Shown: positions 45,347 to 56,512 of the stretch, piece after piece
How positions within the stretch are numbered: position 1 is the first letter of the stretch
Layout of the letters: every line of letters begins with the position of its first letter
From: Hsuehochloa calcarea
Taxonomy: Eukaryota > Streptophyta > Magnoliopsida > Poales > Poaceae
Length of the DNA: 64,000 nucleotides
Reading direction: 5' to 3'
NCBI GenBank assembly: GCA_036346395.1
Contig: CM070599.1
Coordinates: 3,401,232-3,465,231 of the forward strand
The notes under the pieces: generated by a model
Told to the model about the DNA's origin: nothing
Seen by the model: only the letters and a program-made list of their open reading frames with translations
Databases searched by the model: none
Position numbers and translations under genes: made by a program

Positions 45347-45546
45347 GTGATCTAAACCTGGACAGTATTACAGTATTGCTGTATAGTTAATATATATCTA
45401 GCCTTCAGGTTTTCCAAATCTGACGGTCGGAAACAAGAGTTACAGTGTATAGTACTTATCACCATGGCATTGATCTACATGCACCTAGCATACGCTCTAC
45501 CTGAGAAGTACTACTGACTACTAGAACGTACATTTTTATGTGCAGA

Positions 45547-45807
45547 TGTAAGCCATGCTGCTGTTGGCAAGAAGCTGGAAGAACTAAAGGCTGCTACAGG
45601 CAAGGAGATGATCAAGCATGGCATGACGCAGGCAGGCCCTAGCAAGGTGATGATGAGGCAGGATCATGTGAATGCAGATGCAAAGGCCGTGGGGAGGAAG
45701 AAGCATCCTGCAATGGCAGCTGAGCAAAATACATTCACATACAATGACACATTCACAGACCTATACATTCTACAATTTCAGATTCCATTTTTCCCAAAAC
45801 TACATTG
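45547..45807 (+). pseudogene. Captured coding-like fragment, unrecognised
   Basis: It follows an acceptor-like TTATGTGCAG (ending 45546). The frame reads DVSHAAVGKKLEELKAATGK and continues through a Lys/Met-rich stretch to a stop after HFSQ/KLH near 45806. No family recognised. Confidence 0.35.
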
Positions 45808-45837
45808 ATCTAGATATGAGGATCTTGCTGATAGCGA

Positions 45838-46555
45838 CGGAGCACGAGGAGAGGCGGCATCACACTTGGGGAAGCGGCCTCGCACTTGGGTAGGCGGCGT
45901 CGACGAGGAAAGGCGGCGTCGGTGGGGGAGGAGAGGGCAGGCGACGGCGGTGGGGGCAGGAGAGGGTAGGCAGCGGCGGTGGGGGCAGGAGAGGGGAGGC
46001 GACGGCATTGGGGGAGGAGAGGGGAGATGGCGGCATGGGGGTAGGAGAGGTCATGGGAGGAGAGGGAGATGGCGGCGTCGGGTGGAGGGAGGCGGCGACG
46101 GCGTTGGGGAGGAGAGGAGACGCGGCGTTGGGGAGGAGAGGGAGATGGCGGCGTCGGGTGGAGGAGGAGGCGGCGGCGTTGGGGAGAGAGGGGAGATGGC
46201 GGCGTGGGGGTAGGAGAGGCGGCGGCAGTGGGGAGCAGAGGGGGGCGGCGTTGGGGAGGAGAGGGGCGGCGGTGGGGACAGGAGAGGGGAGGTGACGCTG
46301 ATGGGGAAGGAGAGGGGAGATGGCGGCGTCGAGTGGAGGAGAGGGCAGGCGGCGGCGGTGGGGACAAGAGAGGGGGAGGCGGCGTTGGTGGGGGGAGAGG
46401 GGAGGCGGCGGTGGTGGGGGCAGGAGAGAGGAGCTTGTGGGGTTGGGGAGGGAGGGCAAGCTGCGGCGGTGGCTGGGAGCGAACGGGAGGGGAGGGAAAA
46501 GGGGTGGGAGCGAACAGGAGGAGAAAGGGGGAGAAGGGGTGGGAGCGAAGGAATT
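45838..46555. repeat. GC-rich minisatellite-like tandem repeat
   Basis: Imperfect units of GGGGAGGAGAGGGGAGATGGCGGCG, about 20-45 bases each, run for 0.7 kb. Long Pro/Ser ORFs on the minus strand and Gly/Arg ORFs on the plus strand are by-products of this repeat. Confidence 0.85.
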
Positions 46556-46801
46556 CTGAGAAAAAATACGATAGGTTCACATTTATATACAAATGGCATT
46601 TTGAGGGTAATTTTAACGAAGTTCAGTAGCAATGAGGTATTTCATTCTACAAAAGCCAAAAAAAAGCACCCCTTTCCTAGCTTATGGCTTTTAGGCTTAA
46701 AATGGCTTAAGTTTTTTATAAACTGTATAAAAAACCACCCATTTGTTTAGGCTTAGGTTTTTTGCTTTTAAGCCACACAAAAAGTATAAACAAACAGGGC
46801 C

Positions 46802-47600
46802 ATAATGTACTCAACAAGCATTAATAGAAAAGATGCACTGTATGACTCATCTATGTTCGTTATCACATCTTCTAATTCATCTCTTTTTCTAAAAATAAAT
46901 ACTTCATCAATACTTTAAGTGGCAAATTTTAATACTGAAAAGACTACTTGTCACTTGGAGAGAAGATAGACCCCTAGTGGTTCCCGTATGCTCCAATCCA
47001 GGAGACAGGTATGAAATCATGATTTTATTTAGCACTGCGTAGGCTTGTACCACTTTACCCATAGCTACTATGAACTCTCTGTGAGCTAGGTCTCCCTGTA
47101 TTTCCTTTTATGCGGGTTTGAGTTCAGAATACATAATGTTTTCTAAGTTACGTGATTAAGTCTTCACCTATTACTTCCTGTCGATGTCCTAGGGTGCTCG
47201 CCCAATCCTCCACCAAATTCCCGTAATGTTGGTTGGGCCGGCTCTCCAGACCCAACACTCCACCTAGCACTATAGCGCCTTGGATCTCCCACTTTTGGAC
47301 TCTCCTGTCGGTTCTGGATTCCTCCATCACACTCACACATATTACTTACCCGATGTGGAGAGTATAGTCACATAACAAGGTAGCAATCTCTGCCCACCAA
47401 AATGGGAAAAATGTTGGCACTTAAAATACAGCTCCTTATCCGGGTGAGAATTTTGTTGGTCCTTATATATTAACCATATATAAAGGGTCTCACCTTTTCT
47501 CTCGTCTCTTTCCTGCCACAGGCCCCCTTTACCAGCCATAATATTAACTCTTGCAATATGGTTGCTCATCTCAGCTGTACTCTCTTTTATCATTCATCAA
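46802..47600 (-). repeat. Decayed LTR, right part
   Basis: Continues the LTR split at 43639, with a GTACCACTTTACCCATAGC stretch (about 47050) as in other Gypsy LTRs here. The right end was not found. Confidence 0.4.
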
Positions 47601-47609
47601 CTCTTTTCT

Positions 47610-50385
47610 ATTTATCTCTTTTATCTGATTTGATTTTAAGATATATGTATAAATATACAGAATGTAACTTTTAGATGTTCAAGAGGTAAGCTTTCCTTCG
47701 TAGTCGTAGAAAAGATCGGCGTCAACAAAATCAGTATTAGCTTACTCCTGCCTACGTTGGTTCGTCTGCTACAATTATACAGCGGCGTGAATAATAAATA
47801 AATAAGTAAATACTTACTGGCATTTGGTGCTACTATGCGTACATTAGTCAGAGGATTTTCTTTTAAGCAAATTTTAATTTTAATAACATTTTTCGGACCC
47901 CCCCCCCCTCGAGTTAGGTTAGCACTCCCCATCGGTTATTTTCCTAAGGTCGGTTAGCTCTAGGTTTTATGATTGCGGACTTATAAACATGTCTATTTGA
48001 TTTTACGCATGCGAATAAATGCCTAATCTATAATATTCTGAAAAAAATAATAACCTCTTAAGGGTCTGTGCGTAATTAAACAAAGTAGATATGTAAAAAT
48101 AGAATATTTTAGAGTTTTACGGAAGGGCTAGACTGTGCGAGATATAAAAGGATCGTGGAGAGGGGGAATTCTAGAAACCCTAGCTAATTTATTTCTTTCC
48201 CGTGCACCGCCATCCCCCGATCGCCAGACGTACCGTGCGTATTTGGATGCGTCCTGCGGCCACGTGTGGAGATTGCCAGCGCGCCCTCCCGACGAACATC
48301 ACCGATTGCTCCTGCCACGTGGAGGCTTGCTACGCGCTCGACCAACACCAGCCCAAGCATCGAGCGCCACCTCCTGTCGTGTGACGTCCAGCCGTGAAGT
48401 TGGTTCAGTTGTTAATTCCTATCGCGTGGTGGCCGACCGACTTGCATGTAAGTAAGCAGCTAGATAATTAGTATTCTAGTCAGCCAACTCACTTTGCATA
48501 GGCGTATCACATTTGGAACAGTAGGGAAGCAAGGTGTAGCACAAGGAACCTTAGAGTTCAGCCTAAGGGAAAGTAAGAGAAGAAAATAAGGAAAGAGAGA
48601 AGGGGAAGATTAAGACAAAAGAAGCCGAAATCTAAATTCTTGTGGGTAACGATCTGGTGTTTCCTCTCCGTGTTGCTAATTTAATCAGATATTAAAATCG
48701 AGATTAGAGAGCGGTTTTAGAATTTCTAGTCGAGGGACCGATTAATGAGTCTGTTTAGCCTGCTGTACCGTTGAAAGATTCATTCGGATACCTTAATGGC
48801 GAATTTTGAAAATGTCATTTACTAGTTAATTGTAGATAATTTCGATATATTTCTATAGAATATTTAATCATGTCGAGCGGATAAGTATAATTCGAGTTAT
48901 GAATTTTGGAATACTGTTGTCTTTGTAGTTGTCGTCTTTCGGCACTGTTTTGGTAGACTAAATATTACAAATAGTAAATGGACTAATTAGAGTTTTTGAT
49001 CTACATGAAAGATGTAGATAATTGTCTAAGGGTTCTGTAGAATCCAAGAACTCGAATTTTGGCTGGGTAGAACAAACGTTATGAATTTAGTAAGACCCGC
49101 TGTCCCGAAGCTGACAGATAGGTTTTCTGGGTTAAAAACGGAGGGTTAGATGATTTAATTAGAAGACTTGGTAATATAAGAAAATGAGAGGAATTTTGTG
49201 AAGAATCCAGAACTGGGTGGTTTGTCATGATCGGACTTTTGAGTCAAAAGTTACGCTCTTTTTAGTACCATGACAGCAAGGGGTGACTGTTCGGTACCGG
49301 CGAAGCGTTGTGGATTTGGGAACGGGTAGGAGCGATGTCGATTGATTGCTATTCTTGATGCTGTAGCTTGTATTGAAATTTGAATATTTGATGTAGGAGA
49401 GGCATCGTGCTTGTTGCCATCTTCTAGCCAAATCGTGCGTCACAACTAGTAAAGGCAAGTGCATGGTAAACAGCGATCAATGATTGATCACTGTTTTCTT
49501 TATCTTCTATTACCATTATCGTTGTGCTTTTATTTTATTTAATTGCAAACAATGGAATGGTATGGTTATATCTTTGTTGACAATCATGAGGAAAAATTGG
49601 ATATGATGTATATGATGGAGTTTGCATTTTTCACACATAAGCATCTTTGCATATGAGCAGGTGATCATGATTGATCACAACTCCAAGGAAGTGGAGGATG
49701 TCCCCGATCCTTGTGGGGGAACGGGCTTGAGAGTCAATGTTTTCACAAGCATTCACTCATGCTATACCGGTATACGCGAAAGAAATGCATGTGGACATGT
49801 AGAGTAGAGTTGTATTGATATGAGATGAATGGTTGTGAAAACAAGTGAAAAGATCACCATGATAATATTAATAGAAGTACCTGTGATGATAATGAAGTTA
49901 TTGAATGATATTGATTTATTATTGTTCGTTGTATATTGATGTGTTTGCTGAGTCGTGGACTCACCTTTGCTCTTATGTTGTTTTTAGGTGAACCTCGAGG
50001 ACGCCACTACTGAGAGCGAGTAGAGCACATGGAATAGATTCATACTTCAAACACATGATCATTTACCATAAGAACCTTTTTATTCAATGCAGGATTTTCA
50101 TGAACATGTTAGAGGTTGAATAAAGTTTAGGTCAATATTTTGGACTAGACTGTTTGGCTCAATGCTTTGTATTCATTAGTTGGTACTATTCTGGATTGTT
50201 TACCTGGTTAGGTTTCCCCTGGCTCATTTGCTCCTTCTTGATCCATGTTTATTCATGTTCTTTTTTAATCCATGGATATGTCCATTGATATTTTATTGCT
50301 GAAATCCTATAGTGGGTCGATGATCATTAGTTTAGCGAGTAGTTTGGTGGCATTCAAGGTTTAGTGTTGGGTTAGGGTGTTACAT
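47610..50385 (+). repeat. Gypsy-type LTR sequence, plus orientation
   Basis: It contains TATAAAAG (48143-48150), the GCTGAGTCGTGGACTCACC...GGTGAACCTCGAGGACGCC signature (49948-50005) and an LTR-like end GTTAGGGTGTTACA at 50385. The left end is uncertain (a C10 run at 47890). No paired LTR or primer site was seen, so it may be a solo LTR. Confidence 0.45.
48143..48150 (+). promoter_or_regulatory. Possible LTR TATA box
   Basis: TATAAAAG in an otherwise AT/GC mixed leader, upstream of a GC-rich segment. Confidence 0.35.
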
Positions 50386-52493
50386 AATCGATTTTACGTC
50401 GGTGTTGCTTAACTTAATTATTTTATCTTGTTTAAATTATTTTCTAACTCTTCCGATAATTTGTCTAATTCAACGAGTTCTATCGACGATTAATGTCGTT
50501 ATATGGTCTTAAATTAATTTTACTTTTTTTTCTGCTTTTATTTTCTACCGTCGGTCTGCTGCTACTTATTCTAACACGGTTCACAATTTTTTTTGGTTCA
50601 ACACTGATACAGTGTTGACACGAAATATTCCCGAAGTTCATTTCTACTGCTACGTCTGCCAACCGCTAATCTTTATTAGAAATCACTTCTTCACCCCCTC
50701 TTTACCTTAATCCTTATTTTCTAAACCTTAATTTCCTAATCTCTTACCACCAAACTATTTCTCTCTCTCTCCTCCCTACTCTCCACTCGGTTTGGCCGAA
50801 TGCTCCCAGGTGCTTTCTTCCTTCCCCATTTCTTTCTCACCCTCCATTCCCCACCTCTTCTCTCCTTCACTTCCTGGGATTTTCTTCGGCCAAAGCTTGC
50901 CATGGCACCGCCCCGCCGCTCCTGGCTCCTGGCTCCTGGCTCGGCCCCGGTTTTGAGGCCGCCGGATTTGTTTCCCCCATTTTCCCTTCTTTGCGACTTC
51001 TGCTCTTTCTTTTTGGCTTGCTTAACCTTTTTCTAATATGGGTTGATTTGTTGATTATGCATGGTAAATGCAATGGAGGTGGATGTTGCCGCGTCGCACT
51101 CAGGTATGCTATTACTCTACTCGTCGCCCCCTCCCCCGCTATGTGATGGAAATAGTGTGTTTGGTGATGAGATGATTGTTGGGAGTGCTCTGTGACATGT
51201 TGGACTCATATGGGGGGTGGTTCCTTGTGGACCAAAAATGAAAGTGGGGGCAAGGGTGTGGGTTACCTTGATTGGCCGGGTTGGAAATGGCAGTGGGGGT
51301 GGGGGTGGGGGTGCCGCTGGCCGTGTGGTGGTCGTCGGCTTGTTCTTGTCGGTCCCTTTGGTTTGGCTTGGTTCCGGTGGTTGCTGTCGGTGCTTGTCGT
51401 CCCCCGCTGTCGTCGTCTTCCTCAAGTTCTCTGCGCTCCTCTCCTATGGTTGCTTTCTGTGAGTGGGTTTTGGGATGGTGATACTGGTGGGTGATGCTTG
51501 GGCTTGCTTGTGTTGGCAGTGAGCTTGTGCTTGGGTTTTGGCTTGTTGGAGAGAGGGGCTTGTGATGGTGTTGTTTGCTCGGTTGTGAAGACAGTGGTGT
51601 TGCTGTCTTTGCTTTGCTCTCGGTTGAGGCTTCGTTGGCTTGCCTGGGTTGTGACTGAGAGAGGCTTGCTCTGGGGGTGCTCTCGGTTGTGGACTCTTTC
51701 CTCTGCCTGTGCATACCCATTTTGCCCCTCCCTTATCCCTGGGCTCTCACCGGTGACTGTTTGGCTTTGGTACTTTGGTTAAAAGAACACTGTACTTATC
51801 GGTGTGACGTGGATGTCGGATTCTAACAATTATCAGGTGATGAAACCCACTGGAAGTGAGACGGTGCCGACTAAGCTAGGTCGGTCTGAGAACTTTAGTC
51901 ATCCTCCTGAAATCTGACGGCAATCCCTTTTCTATTCCTAACTTCCATCCATAGTTTTTGTCTTGTTTCTTGTCTTTTGGTTACTGGCGGTCGATGGAAA
52001 TGTGTGCAGGGTTCGGATTGGTCGAGGAGGGTTCGACGACTGGCGATATGCGGACAAAGGAAGGAAAGGCTTCAGCGACATGCATGCTAGATATTTATTT
52101 TATTATTTTGTGATGTACTCGAGGTTGTAATTTATATTGTGATCTGATGTAAATAATTATTGTGATCAATTCAGAGGTTGTATTATTGTTTTATTTTTGC
52201 TTGTATCAAATTCTTGTAACTAAATTCTGAGATTGTATTAATGCTTTTACTTCCGATTGTAATGAATTATTGTAATTGACTTTGAGATTGAATTGGTGCT
52301 GTAATTTTGTGGTAATAATTCACATTGTGATTTATGTTGATGAACTCGAGGATGAATATCTTGTATAAAATTATGTGGCAATGCGTTTGAGATTAATCCG
52401 AAGTTATATTTTGTTTTTGTTTAAATGAATTTTATTTACCGCTAATTCTCGATTAATGTTGTCAAGATCAAGTTAAGTTTTAGGGTTCTCACA
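50386..52493 (+). repeat. Second LTR-like block ending TTCTCACA
   Basis: AT-rich head, GC-rich middle (50870-51780) and AT-rich tail ending GGGTTCTCACA at 52493, where the reading frame of the next feature starts at once. This is an LTR-like end placed against an exon. The start and a target duplication could not be fixed. ORFs at 50800-51036, 51117-51782 are low-complexity. Confidence 0.4.
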
Positions 52494-53709
52494 TGCTCAA
52501 GTACTGGATATCATCACGTTTATGTACGAAAGAAAGTGGAAATTGAACATAGTTCTGGATATCATCGGTTACAGACATATTTGGAGAACTGCGATCGGTC
52601 TTCTTTCTCCACCCTAATTCCAGTGCTTAGATCCAAGGATTCAAAAACTGGTCCCGGCTCAATTCCCGGCTGGCGGTCGGTAACGGTAAAACCGTCCGGT
52701 TACCAGTTTTTTTCGGTCGAATTTCGTTAAATTTTACTTAAAAATCAATCGAAATTCGAAATTTAAAATTTGAATTTACAAACTCCGAAAAAATTGGCTG
52801 GGATTTCAAATCCCGACCCCCACCGGTAAGGCCGGTTACCACCGGTAACGGTAATCGGCCGGGATTTCCATCCCTGCTTAGATCCCTCTCGGCAGCTGGT
52901 CGAAGCATGCATGCAATTGAGCTGGAGAAAAGAGCACTACACCTCCTGGTGGAGGAAGGTGATATACCCTTGACATTTCTTGCCATTCTTTAAGCTTATG
53001 AGCCCATCATTTAATTGGACTGTCTTATCATGTAGCATATTTATGCTCTGAAATCTCAATAGGTGATATATGTGGCATCTCATTCAGCCCCATCCCATAT
53101 ATACTTCGTATTGTGCTGCCTAACGGCCCTAGCCTTATCTGAAACACTTAATCATTGCCTTTGTTAAGTACATAACAAAGCAACAACTCCGAAGTTATGG
53201 TATGAGCGTGTCTGCACAAAGGCTGTGTGTACGACTTGCAAAGTTACAATGCATGGTGCAATCTAACATCTACGCAATGCCCTTGCATTCCAACTAGTTA
53301 GGCATTTGAGAACCCATCATTTGAAGTGAACATATAGCTGATTATGTGGTCACTCTATGTCTGAATATGTTTCAACTCTGATGAACATATACTAGGTAGT
53401 TTCCTGCAACCCCAATGCTACTAAGTGCCGAGCGGCATCCATGTTTAAACTTATGTGACATATGCATGTGCCATCAAATTCAAAAATCTCCTTGTGGCTT
53501 GATTTTTACATGTATGTAGAGTAGTTACAAGTTACTTTCACAGAATCTTTTCATGTTTTGGTTTTCAAGGATGCGCATTGTGCAGCACACAATAATACTA
53601 TTTTGCAGGGAAAGAGCTGCAACGGATGAAGGCTCTGAATGTTCCGAGGAAAGTTTCTCCGAAGTGTTCTTCGAAGCAGACTCCCTTGAAGCGACAGTGC
53701 CAGAAATGA
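52494..53709 (+). pseudogene. Last two exons of an unrecognised gene, with a MITE in the exon
   Basis: The frame opens at 52494, right after an LTR-like end, and reads VEIEHSSGYHRLQTYLENCD. It reaches a leucine-rich stretch at 52633. There a 243-bp hAT MITE and one copy of its 8-bp duplication intervene, and the same frame resumes at 52885 with SAAGRSMHAIELEKRALHLL. The exon ends at 52958 with a GT donor. The intron (52959-53608) ends TTTTGCAG, and the split Gly codon keeps the frame. The last exon reads KELQRMKALNVPRKV, ends basic and stops at TGA 53707-53709. No frame break is seen outside the insertion. I do not recognise the protein; the predicted tail is alpha-helical and basic. The 5' exons are missing or lie beyond the LTR block. 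Confidence 0.55.
52634..52876. mobile_element. hAT-like MITE inserted in an exon
   Basis: 243 bp, with ends CAAGGATTC and ATCCCTG (inverse CAGGGAT). CTTAGATC 8-bp target duplications are perfect (52626-52633 and 52877-52884). The interior is strongly palindromic, with ACCGGTAACGG/CGGTTACCGG-type blocks. It has no coding capacity. An 8-bp duplication and CARGG-type ends fit hAT. Confidence 0.88.
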
Positions 53710-53717
53710 GATGCCTG

Positions 53718-53802
53718 GAGAAATTTGTAGAGCTAAAATGCTCAAACACACTGCAGAAAGGAGAAATTGTAGAGCTAAAATGCTCAAGCACGTTGCAGAA
53801 AG
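53718..53802 (+). repeat. Tandem duplication of a 43-bp unit
   Basis: Two copies of a unit starting GAGAAATT and ending CTGCAGAAAG, a few mismatches apart, lie just after the stop codon at 53709. Confidence 0.85.
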
Positions 53803-53809
53803 GACATGT

Positions 53810-55205
53810 GTTCTGCTCATGTAGCTCCCTTTTGTTCAGGGTTCTCCTGTGCCTTGCAAATCCTTTTCCTTTATTTCTTTTTTCCTTTTGTATTCACCGA
53901 CTCACCCTTGTGGTGTGGGTTTGTTATAATATGGTGTAATTAACTCTTTTGGATAAAGCTGTCAAGCTTAATGCCCAAACCTAACTATTTCTACCCATGT
54001 CATTTCATTTATTCTTTTGAGATGTTAGCTTCTGTGAATCTCTGCCTTAAAAAAAACTGTGTGAATGTCAGCTTGATATGGTTGGTTGTCTCCTTTTCAT
54101 TTCTTCTTGACAATCAAGCATGGATGTTAGAGAGAGAGAAAAAGACAAGTGCACACAAAACTGCAGCCTGGCCCATCAGCAAGTGACCTTAATGGGCTGA
54201 ACTGTGGACCTGGAAATTTGCAAATTGGAATTATTTGGGCCGGGCTATATCAAAGGCCCACTCAACTTTATTCCATTCATGCTCCTTAGGGTGTTAAAAT
54301 CTACTGTAGCCTTTTCGTTCGAAGCATCAGCAAAATTAAATTCTATGCATAAAAGTGAATTATGTGCTCCAATAAATTGGAATTCGAAGTACAAGATAAG
54401 AAACCGATGCACATCCGATCTGGGCAAATTTTCTTTTGGTGGGAGAGCATAGAAGCACTACCCTCTAATACAATTATGCTCTCATCTTGCCTTGCACTTA
54501 TCATCATCCTCTACCATGTGCAGCTACATTCCCTTAAATGTCACGAGATAAATAGCCCATCCACGCAGCTCCTAATTCCAGTTAGATTTTGTGACAAGAA
54601 AGAACATCAATGATTTCCCTTCCATTTTTCATGTGAAATGCTTCTGCAATGTAGACATGACATGCCAAACTCACCTTGTATGTTGACCTACATTTGGCAG
54701 CAAGATAAGGCTGTGCACTGCAGCCACATGGGGAGATGGGCTGGAGAAGGATGGAAAGCCACACACACACACACACACTGAGCTAGCTTGAGTTATTCAT
54801 TTCATTTCATGGATTCAGACAAGCCATCTGAGTTAGTCTTGCAAACTATATAACCTTACAACCTCATTGGATACACACATGGTATCTATGGACCCTTCAA
54901 ACTCTTGCTCATGCATGGTGTGGGGCTGAAGATGTTTCAAGCGTCAAGATAGATAATTGATGAAGAACATGCATGCATGGAGTGAATGGGTGGAATTTGT
55001 GAAGAAAGCGACTAGATAGTTGACGAAATTAAGATTACTCTGCTTCCATCAATGTCTAATGTTAATTGCACACACCATCATTTTCATGAATTATTTGACA
55101 AGTTGAGCTATCTACAACTTGAAGTTGATATGTATGTCGTTTGCGAAGCTAATGGCATCGGTTGTTATAGCCATTCTTGGTGCCCGGCACACTATATCAT
55201 TTGCC
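53810..55205. other. Unannotated spacer
   Basis: No gene seen. It includes a short (CA)n tract at 54760-54779. Confidence 0.5.
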
Positions 55206-55247
55206 CACTTGGATATCAAAGATAGCTACTCTAAAAAAAAACCATTA

Positions 55248-55356
55248 CTTTTTATACAAACAGCGACTAAAAAGCGAGTCGGGATGGACATTTCTTCTCT
55301 CTTTTTTATGAATTCATTTGTACACAGTCTTTTTATACAAACAGTGACTAAAAAGC
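55248..55356 (+). repeat. Direct repeat, ATACAAACAGYGACTAAAAAG
   Basis: Copies at 55248-55275 and 55329-55356, and a weaker third at about 56521-56549. The first and third are each followed by GGGATGGAYATTTC. They bracket the GC-rich block listed next. Confidence 0.7.
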
Positions 55357-56510
55357 TGCGCTCCGGCGAGGAGGAAGGGCGGATGAGCATCAGCGAGGTG
55401 AGGGGATCTCAATGGAGGTGGTGGGGTGGCTTGAGGTGTACCGAGGTGGCATGGCGACGATGGCCGTGGAGGTGGCGGCGGTGGAGCTAGGTGCCGGCAA
55501 GCTCTGGTGAGGGAGGAGGTGGGGCGAGGTGGGGAAAAGGTTGGCGGCGGTGAGGTGGTGCTACCGTCGGAGATGGGAGGGACAGGGAGGAGGGAGGGCG
55601 GCAAATTTACCGAAGAGCACGACGGGGAAGAAAAGGAGACGACAGCGGTTTCTTCGAATTCGGCCGGCGCCGGGAACGGAGGAGGCAAGGGAGGAGCTGG
55701 AAGTGGAGATGAATAGAAGAGCTTGCCCTGGGGCGGCTTTTATAGCCCGGGGAGAGGCGGTGGCGCCAGTAGGGCGGTGGGAGCAGTGGCGGCGAGGTGG
55801 TGGTGGGGGAAGCTTCGGGCGGCGCTGAGAGGGAGAGGTGGCAGCATGGGCAGGCCAGGTGGAGGCGGTGAAGGGGGAGGAAGGTGCTGGAGGTGGCAAG
55901 GTGGCGGTGACGGCAACGCGGGAGCGGCGATGGCGTCGCCTGAGTGACGCTCGGGCAGAAAGAAGAAGGGAGAAGGAAGAACAAGCCAGAGGTGAAGGCG
56001 CTCGGGAGAAAAAAAAACCACCTTCGGCTGAGAGAAAGCGCCTTTCCGAAAACGGAAAGCGGGAATTCATCTGAAGTTTCTGAAAACGGAAAGAATTCAA
56101 ATTTAAACCAAAAGATTAAAAAAAATCAAATTTTCAATTTTCTGGGCTGTTTCAATAAGAGTAGGAAAATGTGTAAATTTTTAAGTTGTTGTGGAGCGAT
56201 TGAACCACAGTGTCTAAGAAAAGTTGTTGCATTAAGCTGTAGCTGTTGCCGAGGGACTGAGCCACCTACAAGGCCAGGATTGCAGTACATATGCTACTGT
56301 GCTTGAAATTGCTACTGTATTTTTCTACAATGCTACTGATAGTACATGAATAGCTCATTGCATTTGGATTATTTCTATGAGAAAGATACCACACAGTGAC
56401 ACCGCGCCTAGGCAGAGTATTCGAATCACGCTATAAAGATACCTATCACAAATATGGCAGGTGATCATCAATGATGGCTACTCCCAACCAATCAGAAAAA
56501 AAAAAAAAAA
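55357..56510 (-). repeat. GC-rich promoter-like block, probably an LTR fragment
   Basis: A minus-strand CTATAAAAG (55737-55745) stands upstream of a G/A-rich to GC-rich leader, as in grass Gypsy LTR promoters. An AT-rich part follows to the right (56060-56160), with a poly-A run at about 56496-56512. The minus-strand ORF 56100-55561 is Pro/Ser/Arg-rich without a domain. No LTR ends were found. Confidence 0.4.
55737..55745 (-). promoter_or_regulatory. TATA box, minus strand
   Basis: The minus strand reads CTATAAAAG within a GC-rich setting. Confidence 0.5.
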
Positions 56511-56512
56511 AA

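Larger units (their letters stand above)
43640..46801. mobile_element. 3.2-kb terminal-inverted-repeat element with captured fragments
   Basis: The left end GGCCCCGTTTGTTTAG and the right end, inverse GGCCCTGTTTGTTTA, are inverted. Both are followed inward by imperfect AGCTTATAA/TAAGCC-type sequence. ATA flanks both sides (43637-43639, 46802-46804), a possible 3-bp target duplication as in PIF/Harbinger. The element splits a recognisable LTR, which supports insertion. Inside are a receptor-kinase fragment, two other coding-like pieces and a GC-rich minisatellite, but no transposase. This is the layout of a non-autonomous Pack-type carrier. The superfamily is not certain. Confidence 0.6.

Noticed and set aside
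45778..46750. ORFs of up to 260 aa, Pro/Ser-rich or Gly/Arg-rich
   Set aside because: Generated by the minisatellite; all frames are open for the same reason.
51117..51782. ORFs on both strands in the 51-kb block
   Set aside because: Low-complexity (Pro/Thr/Ser or Gly/Val/Leu) frames inside LTR-like sequence.
51185..52498. TGCTC at 51189 followed by TGTGA, matching TGCTC after the LTR-like end at 52493
   Set aside because: It would give a 1.3-kb LTR, but the sequence left of 51189 is not coding and looks like the same LTR block, so the match is probably chance.
55561..56100. 179-aa minus-strand ORF
   Set aside because: Low-complexity frame over a promoter-like GC block; no domain.
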